DNA of 64,000 nt from Flavobacterium sp. (GCA_027484725.1 JAIXSK010000021.1:99224-163223); one strand, 5' to 3'. Counted from the first letter of the stretch, positions 16,209 through 24,250 are shown. Translations and numbers: made by a program. Notes: generated by a model from the sequence alone, not told the origin.

Positions 16209-17815
16209 AGCATTACCACGACCATTTTGCTCATGATTATTTACCGCCTGCACACGAGCAAGCCGAATATGTTTTTGAAAGCCCTGAGTTCATCCAGCCC
16301 GAAATGCTCAATTGCGTCTGGCCTTTGCTTGATAAGCACATTGCCAATGGTCACGGTGATGCGGTTTGTTTGCGCAGTTTTCATTCGGTTTGGACTTATC
16401 GCCAACTCATGGAAAAAGCCAATCAAATAGCCCGTGTGCTTACCGAAGATTTAGGTTTGCAATCGGGTAATCGCGTGCTCATTCGCTCGGCCAACAATCC
16501 GATGATGGTGGCGTGTTGGTTTGGCGTGCTCAAAGCCGGAGGAATTGTCGTTGCGACCATGCCGCTTTTGCGCAGCAAAGAACTCACAACTTTTGTTGAA
16601 TGTGCTGAAATATCGCATGCTTTGTGTGATGAATCGTTGCGCGATGAAATGCAATTAGTTGCATCTTCGTTCATAAAATCAGTATGTTATTTTGATGGTT
16701 CCGAACAAAATCCGGCAGAACTTGAAAAATTAATGAGTAGCAAACCAGCTGATTATGAAAATTATCCATCGCGTGCCGATAGCGTGGCTTTGATCGGATT
16801 CACTTCCGGAACCACCGGTTTGCCCAAAATGACGGCGCATTACCACCAAGACGTTGTCAATATTTGCGAGGCCTTCCCGAAATATTCGCTGCAACCTACC
16901 CCTGATGATATTTTTACCGGAAGCCCACCACTAGGCTTTACCTTTGGTTTGGGTGGATTGGTTTTGTTTCCATTGTATTACGGCGCTTCGAGTTTCTTGA
17001 TTGAAAAACCATCACCTGATGTATTGCTCGAGGCCATTCAAAAATATAAAATCACCGTTTGCTTTACGGCGCCCACTGCTTGGCGGGTGATTACCACCAA
17101 AGTCAAAGATTTTGATATTTCAAGTCTGCGCAAATGCGTGTCGGCTGGTGAAACGCTTCCGCTCAAGGTTTGGCAAGATTGGTACGATGCTACCGGACTC
17201 AAAATCATAGACGGTATTGGCGCTACTGAAATGCTCCACATTTTTATTTCGTCACACCACGATAATATGAAACCCGGAGCCACGGGCGTGGCCATAACGG
17301 GTTATGAGGCTAAAATAGTTGATGAACAAGGCAACGAGGTTCCGGCTAATACCCCCGGAAGGCTTATGGTGCGAGGCATTACGGGTTGTAAATATTTGAA
17401 CCGACCTGACAAGCAACAAGAATACGTACAAAACGGTTGGAATTTTACCGGCGATATTTTTCGTCAAGACGAAGAGGGCTATTTTTGGTTTGTGGCACGC
17501 GGCGACGATATGATTATTTCGTCGGGTTACAACATTGCGGCGATTGAAGTTGAAAGCGTGCTCATGACGCATCAAGATGTAGCCGAATGCGCTGTAGTAG
17601 GTTTACCTGATGACGAGCGCGGCATGCTGGTCTGCGCCTATATAGTGCTTCATGAAAAATCTAAAGCATGCAATGATTTGATGGTTTCTATACAACAGTG
17701 GTTCAAAGAAGTAGCTACGCCGTATAAATATCCGCGCGTCATTTATTTTGTCGAACATTTGCCCAAAACCGAAACTGGAAAAATCCAACGATTTAAACTC
17801 AAGCAAACACTTTGA
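16205..17815 (+). CDS. 2-aminobenzoate/salicylate-CoA ligase-like, benzoate-CoA ligase family
   Basis: A 536-residue AMP-forming ligase. The start at 16205 (MKHYHDHFAHDYLPP) overlaps the preceding gene by four bases and matches the usual N-terminus of 2-aminobenzoate-CoA ligases. Motifs: SANNPMMVACWFGVLKAGGI, P-loop FTSGTTGLPK (about 199), FVARGDDMIISSGYNIA and C-terminal PKTETGKIQR with the catalytic lysine. It is expected to activate an ortho-substituted benzoate (2-amino or 2-hydroxy) to its CoA thioester, the substrate of the hydroxylase encoded two genes upstream. The sequence does not tell anthranilate from salicylate. Confidence 0.9.
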   Translation: MKHYHDHFAHDYLPPAHEQAEYVFESPEFIQPEMLNCVWPLLDKHIANGHGDAVCLRSFHSVWTYRQLMEKANQIARVLTEDLGLQSGNRVLIRSANNPMMVACWFGVLKAGGIVVATMPLLRSKELTTFVECAEISHALCDESLRDEMQLVASSFIKSVCYFDGSEQNPAELEKLMSSKPADYENYPSRADSVALIGFTSGTTGLPKMTAHYHQDVVNICEAFPKYSLQPTPDDIFTGSPPLGFTFGLGGLVLFPLYYGASSFLIEKPSPDVLLEAIQKYKITVCFTAPTAWRVITTKVKDFDISSLRKCVSAGETLPLKVWQDWYDATGLKIIDGIGATEMLHIFISSHHDNMKPGATGVAITGYEAKIVDEQGNEVPANTPGRLMVRGITGCKYLNRPDKQQEYVQNGWNFTGDIFRQDEEGYFWFVARGDDMIISSGYNIAAIEVESVLMTHQDVAECAVVGLPDDERGMLVCAYIVLHEKSKACNDLMVSIQQWFKEVATPYKYPRVIYFVEHLPKTETGKIQRFKLKQTL

Positions 17816-17842
17816 AAAAATCCCATAAATAATCATTAATTT

Positions 17843-17938
17843 TAGAAGCTTTTTCCCGCTATTCGCTGCAATCTTTTTAGTATCACCTGCGTTGTGCTCC
17901 GGTGTTCCTAAAAAGGATTTCCGCTGCTATCGGGGCTA
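17843..17938. repeat. Intergenic palindromic repeat, family A, copy 1
   Basis: A 96-bp element with outer blocks TAGAAGC, CCCGCTATTCGC and, at the far end, CCGCTGCTATCGGGGCTA. An inner hairpin (17871-17918) pairs ATCTTTTTAG..CACC with GGTG..CTAAAAAGGAT. A second copy with the same blocks but a different stem lies at 35971-36050. It sits between the ligase and thioesterase genes. Confidence 0.85.
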
Positions 17939-17950
17939 AAAAATCCCTAC

Positions 17951-18376
17951 ATGAATCAACCTTTTATCAAAACCGAAAAAGTCCGTTTTCAGCACGTAGA
18001 TTATGCGGGCATTGTCTTTTACCCCAGATTTCTTGAAATGCTCAATGGCTTGGTTGAAGATTGGTTTGCCGAAGCCTTAGACCGTCCGTTTCACCAAATG
18101 CATCAAACCAACGGAATTCCTACGGTTGATTTAAAAATTCAATTCAAAAATGCCGCGCGTTTGGGTCAAATACTCACCAAAAAACTGTGGGTCAAAAACA
18201 TTGGTTATGCTTCGCTTTTGTGCGGTTTTGAATTTATTGATGACGCCGGTAAAACCACGCTTTCCGGTGAAGTTACCTTGGTGAATGTAGCCTTTAATCA
18301 AGATAGAGACGGCATCAAAGCCGAACCTTTTAACGACGAAATCAAATCAAAAATTCAAAAATACCTCCTAGAATAA
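17951..18376 (+). CDS. Acyl-CoA thioesterase, 4HBT hot-dog family
   Basis: A 141-residue single hot-dog protein of the 4-hydroxybenzoyl-CoA thioesterase/YbgC family. The signature HVDYAGIVFYPRFLEMLNG holds the catalytic aspartate (Asp17), and FKNAARLG follows. In this cluster it probably removes CoA from the 5-hydroxylated aryl-CoA, giving gentisate or 5-hydroxyanthranilate for the dioxygenase. The nitrilase-family gene starts one base after its stop. Confidence 0.88.
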   Translation: MNQPFIKTEKVRFQHVDYAGIVFYPRFLEMLNGLVEDWFAEALDRPFHQMHQTNGIPTVDLKIQFKNAARLGQILTKKLWVKNIGYASLLCGFEFIDDAGKTTLSGEVTLVNVAFNQDRDGIKAEPFNDEIKSKIQKYLLE

Positions 18377-18377
18377 T

Positions 18378-19367
18378 ATGCAGTTTTCTCAATTTAAAGC
18401 CGCTACGGTTCAGACCGCGCCCGTTTTTCTCAACGTGCCCAAAACCATTGAAAAAGCTATTGCGTTTATTCGCGAAGCCCATCAAAACGGCGCACAACTC
18501 ATTGCTTTTCCGGAGGTTTTTGTAGCGGGTTATCCGTATTGGAACTGGGTGATGACGCCGGTACAAGGCAGCAAATGGTATGAGCAGTTATACAAAAATT
18601 CAGTGGCCGTAACGGATGCCGAGTTGCAACCTTTGTTTGCTGCTGCGCGCGAATATCAAATGAACATTGTAATCGGCATCAACGAGCGCGGTGATAGTTT
18701 TGGCGAAATTTACAACACCAATCTCATCATTAATCATCAAGGAGAACTCATCGGTCGTCATAGAAAACTCGTGCCAACTTGGGCCGAAAAACTCACTTGG
18801 ACTTCTGGCGATGGTTCCTCTTTAAAAGTATATCCAACCAATGTGGGCCCGCTCGGAACTTTGGCTTGCGGTGAGAACACCAATACTTTGGCGCGTTTTA
18901 CTTTGCTCAGTCAAGGCGAACTTTTACACGTAGCCAATTATATTTCACTTCCGGTGGCTCCGCCCGATTACGATATGGCCGAGGCGATTAAGATTCGCGC
19001 AGCCGCGCATTCGTTTGAAGGAAAATTGTTTACCATTGTTTCTTGCTCAACCATTTCAACTGAAATCAAAGACGCTTTGCGCGCAGAGGTTCCGAATATT
19101 GATGCTTTGCTCGATCGCAAAAGTTCAGCATTTTCAGGATTTATTGGTCCGAATGGCGCGGTCATCGGAACTCCACTCATTGACGATGAAGGGATGGTTT
19201 ATGCCGATATTGATTTATCTAAATGCATTCAGCCCAAACAAATGCACGATATTTTGGGGCATTACAACCGCTTTGATATTTTTGATTTGCGCGTAAACGT
19301 GGCTCCTACGCGCAAGATTACTTTTGTTGACAACCACGACGATTTTAAAAACAACCACAACGCATAA
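18378..19367 (+). CDS. Carbon-nitrogen hydrolase (nitrilase superfamily)
   Basis: A 329-residue enzyme with the full Glu-Lys-Cys triad: Glu46 in AFPEVFVAGYP, Lys130 in RHRKLVPTWAEKL and Cys164 in GTLACGENTN. Length and motifs fit the nitrilase branch, although Cys is followed by Gly-Glu rather than the Trp-Glu of classical nitrilases. Such enzymes hydrolyse nitriles or amides. It is translationally close to the thioesterase (1-base gap) and the dioxygenase (3-base gap), so its reaction belongs to the pathway. Two options are an aryl nitrile entering the route, or an amide such as maleamate made after ring cleavage of an amino substrate. Confidence 0.88.
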   Translation: MQFSQFKAATVQTAPVFLNVPKTIEKAIAFIREAHQNGAQLIAFPEVFVAGYPYWNWVMTPVQGSKWYEQLYKNSVAVTDAELQPLFAAAREYQMNIVIGINERGDSFGEIYNTNLIINHQGELIGRHRKLVPTWAEKLTWTSGDGSSLKVYPTNVGPLGTLACGENTNTLARFTLLSQGELLHVANYISLPVAPPDYDMAEAIKIRAAAHSFEGKLFTIVSCSTISTEIKDALRAEVPNIDALLDRKSSAFSGFIGPNGAVIGTPLIDDEGMVYADIDLSKCIQPKQMHDILGHYNRFDIFDLRVNVAPTRKITFVDNHDDFKNNHNA

Positions 19368-19370
19368 ATC

Positions 19371-20474
19371 ATGGAAGAAAATCAATATTCAGACGATGTA
19401 TATGGCCGCGCACGTGTGCAAGATACGCCTGAGCTTGAAGCTTATTACAAAGAACTCGCATCGCTTGGTGCCGGCGCACTTTGGACGGTGGCCAACGATA
19501 TTGAACCTTGGGAACCCAAATCAAATTCAGTGGCGATGCTTTGGCGCTATGAAGACCTGCGCAGTTTAGTTTTGAAATCGAGTGAACTTGTCACACCGGA
19601 ACAAGCCGGACGTCGTGTAGTGTATTTGGTCAATGACCAACGCAAAGATGTTTCAGCAGCAGTGGGCTGGCTTTATACTGGAATTCAGGTGACGCGCCCG
19701 GGTGAATCTACATCGGCACACCGCCACAAAGCTTCTGCCCTACGCTTTATCATGGAAGGCAGCAAAGGTTATACGGTGGTAGATGGCAACAAAATTATGC
19801 TCGAAGTCAATGATTTTGTGATTACGCCCAACTCAACTTGGCACGAACACGGTGTAGAAGCCGATGGTCAAACGTGTATTTGGCAAGATGGTTTGGATAT
19901 TCCGCTGGTGAATGCGTTAGAGGCTAACGATTATGCGGTTTTTGACGGAAAGCAACCGCTTGATTATCCGGTGAATTTTTCACCTTTGACCTACAGCGGC
20001 AACGGACTCATTCCGGCGGATGTAACTTGGAACAAACCGTATTCGCCTTTGTTTAAATTTTCATGGAGTAAAGTTTATCCGGCTTTACTCGAAGCCCAAA
20101 AAGTCAACGAGCCTGATGCTTTTGACGGCATTCATATGCGTTATGCCAATCCGCTTACCGGTGGCCATGTGATGCAAACCATGAGCGCCTCAATGCAATT
20201 GTTGCCGGCTGGTTTTAAAGGAAAAGCGCACAAACACACCGGTTCATTTGTGTATCAATGCGCCAAAGGAAGCGGTTACTCAATCATCAATGGTCAGCGA
20301 TTTGACTGGAAAGAGCGCGATATTTTTTGTGTTCCTTCGTGGGCTTGGCATGAGCACCACAATGCTTCTGAAACCGAAGATGCCTGTTTGTTTCATTTTA
20401 ATGATTTGCCGGTGATTGAAGGTTTGGGCTTGTTTCAAAGTAGAGTTTATACGGATAATCACGGGCATCAATAA
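19371..20474 (+). CDS. Gentisate 1,2-dioxygenase-like bicupin ring-cleavage enzyme
   Basis: A 367-residue bicupin of the gentisate/1-hydroxy-2-naphthoate dioxygenase family. The N-terminal cupin keeps iron ligands His117 and His119 (TSAHRHKASALRF) and His158 (TWHEHG). The second cupin has HKHTGSFVYQC and AWHEHH. It should cleave the bond between the carboxyl-bearing carbon and its ortho-substituted neighbour in a 5-hydroxylated benzoate. With gentisate the product is maleylpyruvate; with 5-hydroxyanthranilate an amide would be expected. Immediate neighbours are the nitrilase-family gene (3-base gap) and creD. Confidence 0.9.
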   Translation: MEENQYSDDVYGRARVQDTPELEAYYKELASLGAGALWTVANDIEPWEPKSNSVAMLWRYEDLRSLVLKSSELVTPEQAGRRVVYLVNDQRKDVSAAVGWLYTGIQVTRPGESTSAHRHKASALRFIMEGSKGYTVVDGNKIMLEVNDFVITPNSTWHEHGVEADGQTCIWQDGLDIPLVNALEANDYAVFDGKQPLDYPVNFSPLTYSGNGLIPADVTWNKPYSPLFKFSWSKVYPALLEAQKVNEPDAFDGIHMRYANPLTGGHVMQTMSASMQLLPAGFKGKAHKHTGSFVYQCAKGSGYSIINGQRFDWKERDIFCVPSWAWHEHHNASETEDACLFHFNDLPVIEGLGLFQSRVYTDNHGHQ

Positions 20475-20482
20475 TATTTTTG
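20475..20482 (+). promoter_or_regulatory. Possible -7 box of creD
   Basis: TATTTTTG matches TAnnTTTG and starts one base after the dioxygenase stop, 43 bases before the creD ATG. It suggests creD is transcribed separately. No clear -33 partner. Confidence 0.4.
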
Positions 20483-20524
20483 GCAGTTCAGAGTTTGTGA
20501 TAAAAACTTCAAAATCAAACCGAT

Positions 20525-21865
20525 ATGAAATCACTTAAAAACAGTATTTATTTTAAAGTCGCTACGATTATTTTCATCACATTGATTTTGCTCATCCCAA
20601 CATCAATGATTGAAGGATTGATTTATGAACGTCAAAACACACAAGAGCAAGCCATCAATGAGGTCAGTTCAAAATGGGCCAATCAGCAAACTTTGACCGG
20701 ACCTTTTATTTCGATTCCGTATTATCGGTATATAAAAGAAACGACCAAAAAAGATACGGTTGGCAAGATTGTTAAAATCAAGGAATTTATTCACATTCTC
20801 CCCACCCAACTCAAAGTATCCGGAAAAATAAATCCTGAGCAGCGCAATCGTGGAATCTATGAGATTGTGGTGTATAATTCAAAAATCAATCTGAGCGGTG
20901 TATTTAAAGAAATGAAAATAGCCGAAACCGATATTCCTGCCAAGGATATTCTTTTTAATAAAGCTGTTTTGTCATTAGGAATCAATGATTTACGCGGTAT
21001 TGAAAAGCAGATTGATTTAAAATGGAATGATAAAATTTCTTCATTTAACCCCGGCGTTACCAATACAGATGTAATTCAAAGCGGAATCAATGCACCGGTT
21101 TCAATCGTGGCCAATGATAGTGTTTCTTATCGTTTCTCATTTGATTTAGACTTAAAGGGAAGCCAACTTCTTTATTTTACACCCGTCGGAAAAGTTACCG
21201 ATGTATCTATTGAATCTTCCTGGAAAAACCCAAGTTTTGACGGGGCTTTTTTACCTGATAGTCGTTTGCTGAGCGAACACGGATTTAAAGCCAATTGGAA
21301 TATTCTGCACCTGAACCGGAACTACCCGCAAATGTGGTTGGGCAGTAAGCATGCTGTTTCTGACTCAAGTTTTGGGATCAATCTGATATTGCCGGTAGAT
21401 AATTACCAAAAAACTTTTCGATCTATACGATATGCTATTTTGTTTATCGGGTTTACCTTTTTGGTGTTCTTTTTTATCGAAGTGCTCAACAAAATATTCA
21501 TCCACCCAATACAATATATCTTGGTTGGTATTGCCTTGTTGGTTTTTTACACGCTGCTGCTTTCGCTTTCAGAACATGTCAAATTTAATATGGCCTTTAT
21601 CATTTCAGCCTTGGCTACTTTATTGCTCATTGCGGGTTATGTGCGCGCCATTCTCAAATCAGCCAAACTAACTTATCTGATTGCCGGCATCCTGACCATT
21701 TTGTACACGTTTATTTATGTGGTAATTCAGTTGCAAGATTTGGCTTTGCTTATCGGAAGCATTGGTATTTTTGTGATTCTGGCTTTGGTGATGTATTTTT
21801 CACGAAAAATTGATTGGTACAATTTGTCTTTACAAGACCGAGGTTCAGAACCAACAAAAGATTGA
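20525..21865 (+). CDS. creD: Cell envelope integrity protein CreD / inner-membrane protein
   Basis: A 446-residue inner-membrane protein with one N-terminal membrane segment (about residues 10-28), a large periplasmic beta-rich domain (about 30-295) and a C-terminal bundle of membrane helices (about 298-430). This layout and the motif GLIYERQNTQEQAINEVSSKW match CreD. In E. coli creD belongs to the CreBC regulon and affects colicin E2 tolerance. It interrupts the aromatic cluster without an obvious metabolic link and has its own -7 box, so it is probably an inserted bystander. Confidence 0.88.
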   Translation: MKSLKNSIYFKVATIIFITLILLIPTSMIEGLIYERQNTQEQAINEVSSKWANQQTLTGPFISIPYYRYIKETTKKDTVGKIVKIKEFIHILPTQLKVSGKINPEQRNRGIYEIVVYNSKINLSGVFKEMKIAETDIPAKDILFNKAVLSLGINDLRGIEKQIDLKWNDKISSFNPGVTNTDVIQSGINAPVSIVANDSVSYRFSFDLDLKGSQLLYFTPVGKVTDVSIESSWKNPSFDGAFLPDSRLLSEHGFKANWNILHLNRNYPQMWLGSKHAVSDSSFGINLILPVDNYQKTFRSIRYAILFIGFTFLVFFFIEVLNKIFIHPIQYILVGIALLVFYTLLLSLSEHVKFNMAFIISALATLLLIAGYVRAILKSAKLTYLIAGILTILYTFIYVVIQLQDLALLIGSIGIFVILALVMYFSRKIDWYNLSLQDRGSEPTKD

Positions 21866-21904
21866 TATGAAACGTTTAGGATTAAAATAAAATGTTGAAA
21901 AACC

Positions 21905-21935
21905 AACCTGCGAGGTTTTCAAAACCTTGTAGGTT
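21905..21935. repeat. 31-bp palindromic intergenic repeat
   Basis: AACCTGCGAGGTTTT and AAAACCTTGTAGGTT form a 15-bp inverted repeat (two mismatches that pair as G-U in RNA) around a single C. Such palindromes are frequent between genes of Flavobacteria. It lies in the short gap before the FAH-family gene. Confidence 0.75.
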
Positions 21936-21957
21936 TAAAAAAATAAAAAGAACAAAA

Positions 21958-22866
21958 ATGAAATTACTCACCTACACCCACAACGACCAAGCGCCGCGAT
22001 TGGGTTTTTTATGGAATGATTTAGTGGTTGATATGGAAGATTTTGGCGATGTCGTTAATTTTCCGTTGCCCGATGACATGCTGGATTTGATTGATATGGG
22101 CATTGAAGTGATTGACGAAATCAACGATTTATTGGCCGATACGCCTCAGGAATACATTGCCAAAATCGGCTTGCCGCTTGCTGAAGTGACTTTGCTGGCT
22201 CCAATTCAGCGCCCGCGCAAAAATATCATTGGTATTGGTTTGAATTATACCGAACACGTTGCTGAAAGCGCCAGAACGTTGGATACCACAGGAAAGCTTC
22301 CGCAAAAGCCGATTATTTTTTCAAAACCACCCACAACGGTTACCGCTACAAATACACAGATCATCAAGAATACCAAGCTGACCGCTCAGCTGGATTGGGA
22401 AGTAGAATTGGCAGTAATTATTGGCAAAACCGGTAAATATGTTCCGAAAACAGATGCCATGGATTATGTTTTTGGTTACACAGTGATCAATGATATCTCG
22501 GCGCGCGATTGCCGACGTGAAGGCCAATGGATTGTATCAAAAGGGCAAGATACGTTTGCGCCTATGGGCCCGTATTTGGTAACGAGAGATGAAATTGCCG
22601 ATCCGCACAATTTGAATTTGAGTTTAAAAGTAAACGGCGTTGAAAAACAAAACGCCAATACGAAATTCATGTTGTTCAACATTCCTGATTTGATAGAAGA
22701 TTTAAGCACAGTGTTTACCATTGAGCCCGGTGATATTATTGCTACCGGAACACCTTCTGGCGTGGGCGCCGGACGTAATCCGCAAGAATGGTTATACGAC
22801 GGAGATGTGGTTGAAGCGACTGTTGAAAAAATCGGAACAATCATTAATACTGTAAAAGAAATTTAG
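21958..22866 (+). CDS. Fumarylacetoacetate hydrolase family protein (acylpyruvase/maleylpyruvate hydrolase)
   Basis: A 302-residue FAH-fold enzyme. It shows IGIGLNYTEHVAES, metal ligands Glu148 and Glu150 (DWEVELAVIIG) and Asp179 in NDISARDCRREGQW, and the C-terminal GDIIATGTPSGVGAGR. The start at 21958 (MKLLTYTHND) is chosen because a longer frame would read through the palindromic repeat. In gentisate-type pathways such enzymes split maleyl- or fumarylpyruvate to pyruvate plus the C4 acid. No maleylpyruvate isomerase is present and maleate isomerase follows, so hydrolysis of the cis form is favoured. Confidence 0.88.
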   Translation: MKLLTYTHNDQAPRLGFLWNDLVVDMEDFGDVVNFPLPDDMLDLIDMGIEVIDEINDLLADTPQEYIAKIGLPLAEVTLLAPIQRPRKNIIGIGLNYTEHVAESARTLDTTGKLPQKPIIFSKPPTTVTATNTQIIKNTKLTAQLDWEVELAVIIGKTGKYVPKTDAMDYVFGYTVINDISARDCRREGQWIVSKGQDTFAPMGPYLVTRDEIADPHNLNLSLKVNGVEKQNANTKFMLFNIPDLIEDLSTVFTIEPGDIIATGTPSGVGAGRNPQEWLYDGDVVEATVEKIGTIINTVKEI

Positions 22867-22936
22867 AATTCAAATGTTTCGCGTTAGATTTAGCTTCGCT
22901 CAGTTCGGCTAAAGCCTCGGGTGAAATTAAAAGGAG

Positions 22937-22953
22937 CAAGTCCGGTGGACTTG
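22937..22953. repeat. Small perfect hairpin in the FAH-maleate isomerase gap
   Basis: CAAGTCC-GGT-GGACTTG is a perfect 7-bp inverted repeat with a 3-base loop and no T-run. It lies inside a 257-base non-coding gap that also contains the family B element. Confidence 0.6.
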
Positions 22954-22990
22954 AGGTATATCTTATGATTGCAACCAAATCTATTGTTTC

Positions 22991-23102
22991 AAGTTAGTAC
23001 GAGTTGCGAGAGGGATAGCAGCAAGGTGCCGCGCACCGCGAATAGCCCGACGGCGGACCATAACACGAATAAAAAACAGGCTTGCAACCGCCGGCTCGCC
23101 CC
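22991..23102. repeat. Intergenic repeat, family B (GC-rich)
   Basis: A GC-rich stretch very unlike its AT-rich surroundings. It contains GGGATAGCAGC, a perfect hairpin GGTGC-CGC-GCACC (23025-23037), GCGAATAGCCCG and an outer CGGCGG/CCGCCG pair. The GATAGCAGC...GCGAATAGC frame is shared with family A read on the other strand. It ends about 20 bases before the maleate isomerase gene. Confidence 0.7.
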
Positions 23103-23123
23103 AAAAAAATAAAATAGAATTAC

Positions 23124-23873
23124 ATGAAAAAATATAGAATTGGTCAAATTGTACCGTCGTCAAACGTAACCATGGAAACTGAAATTCCAGCCATTTTCAG
23201 AGCACGCGAGACAATTTTGCCCGAACGTTTTACGTTTCACAGCAGCAGAATGCGCATGAAAAAAGTAACCCAAGAAGAGCTTGCTGCCATGGATGCCATG
23301 AGTTTGAAATGCGCCATAGAACTCTCAGATGCGCAGGTTGATGTAATGGGTTATGCGTGTTTGGTAGCGATTATGAGTATGGGGCGCGGTTATCACTGTG
23401 TTTCTGAGGTGAATTTGCATCAAGAAACGATGGCCAACGGCTTCCCTACTCCGATTGTAACTTCGGCCGGCGCGCTGATCAACGGGTTGAAGGTTTTGGG
23501 TGCGAAACAGATATCCATCATCACGCCGTATATGCGCCCGTTGACTGATAAAGTGGTCGATTATATTGAACACCAAGGCATCAAAGTCAAAGAAAGCATT
23601 GCGCTGGAAATTCCGGATAATTTAGAAGTGGCGGCGCAGAATCCGCTTAATTTGCTGCACATATACAAACAACTTGATTTGACTGATGTGGATGTTTTGG
23701 TGGCTTCGGCTTGCGTGCAAATGCCCTCGTTGGAAGCGATTGATTTGATCCAGGCAGAATGCGGAATTCCGGTGACATCAGCGGCTGTTTGTACCACTTA
23801 TGAAATGATGAAAAAGCTGGGTATTGAAGCCCAATCAACTATGGGTGGCGAGCTACTCAGCGGGAAATATTAA
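23124..23873 (+). CDS. Maleate cis-trans isomerase (Asp/Glu racemase superfamily)
   Basis: A 249-residue protein. The N-terminus RIGQIVPSSNVTMETEIP, the first catalytic cysteine in MGYACLVAIM (Cys79) and the second in VASACVQMP (Cys197) are the hallmarks of maleate isomerase (NicE-like) and the related arylmalonate decarboxylase. The two-cysteine form with Asn14 favours the isomerase. It would convert maleate to fumarate with no cofactor and so link the ring-cleavage route to the TCA cycle. It is the last gene of the cluster and converges on the HxlR gene. Confidence 0.92.
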   Translation: MKKYRIGQIVPSSNVTMETEIPAIFRARETILPERFTFHSSRMRMKKVTQEELAAMDAMSLKCAIELSDAQVDVMGYACLVAIMSMGRGYHCVSEVNLHQETMANGFPTPIVTSAGALINGLKVLGAKQISIITPYMRPLTDKVVDYIEHQGIKVKESIALEIPDNLEVAAQNPLNLLHIYKQLDLTDVDVLVASACVQMPSLEAIDLIQAECGIPVTSAAVCTTYEMMKKLGIEAQSTMGGELLSGKY

Positions 23874-24224
23874 TCACTTTTGGTGGTTGACCTCAAATTC
23901 ATCTATTAAAGCCAAGCCATAATTGCGCAATGCCTCAATGACCGGAATGGCGCGCATACCCCGTTCGGTAATAGAATATTCTACTCTGGGCGGAACCTCG
24001 GCAAATACTTCTTTGGTGATGTATCCGTCTTGCACTAATTCCTTAAGTGCTTTTGACAACATTCTGTCTGAGGCGTGTGACAAACTTTTTTGCAATTGGC
24101 TGTAGCGCCAGTTTTTGTCTTTTAATCGCCAAAGCAACGGGATTTTATAAGAACCTCCGATTTTACTCATGGCAAACTCTACCGGATTGCGGAATAAGTG
24201 ATTGTCTTGTACAAAATCAGGCAT
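23874..24224 (-). CDS. HxlR family winged-helix transcriptional regulator
   Basis: A 116-residue HxlR regulator. The order FAMSKIGGSYKIPLLWRLKD, SDRMLSKALKELVQDGYI and VEYSITERGM is diagnostic. No cysteine is present, so direct thiol sensing as in YodB or HypR is unlikely. It diverges from the DJ-1/PfpI gene and its -7 box overlaps a TACTTACA repeat, so it probably controls itself and the divergent genes. Its stop codon adjoins the maleate isomerase stop. Confidence 0.92.
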   Translation of the reverse strand: MPDFVQDNHLFRNPVEFAMSKIGGSYKIPLLWRLKDKNWRYSQLQKSLSHASDRMLSKALKELVQDGYITKEVFAEVPPRVEYSITERGMRAIPVIEALRNYGLALIDEFEVNHQK

Positions 24225-24250
24225 ACTTACATTTTTGTTAGTTACTTACA
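24224..24250. promoter_or_regulatory. Direct repeat TACTTACA, candidate HxlR operator
   Basis: TACTTACA occurs at 24224-24231 and 24243-24250, 19 bases start to start (about two helical turns), covering the hxlR leader and the edge of its -7 box. HxlR dimers commonly bind repeated half-sites in such divergent promoters; binding here is inferred. Confidence 0.5.

Noticed and set aside
21867..21890. Tiny open frame MKRLGLK after creD
   Set aside because: Seven codons only, with no support; possibly a remnant of a gene that once followed creD.
21958..22866. Homogentisate/tyrosine pathway fumarylacetoacetase
   Set aside because: No homogentisate dioxygenase or maleylacetoacetate isomerase nearby; the context is a gentisate-type dioxygenase and maleate isomerase.
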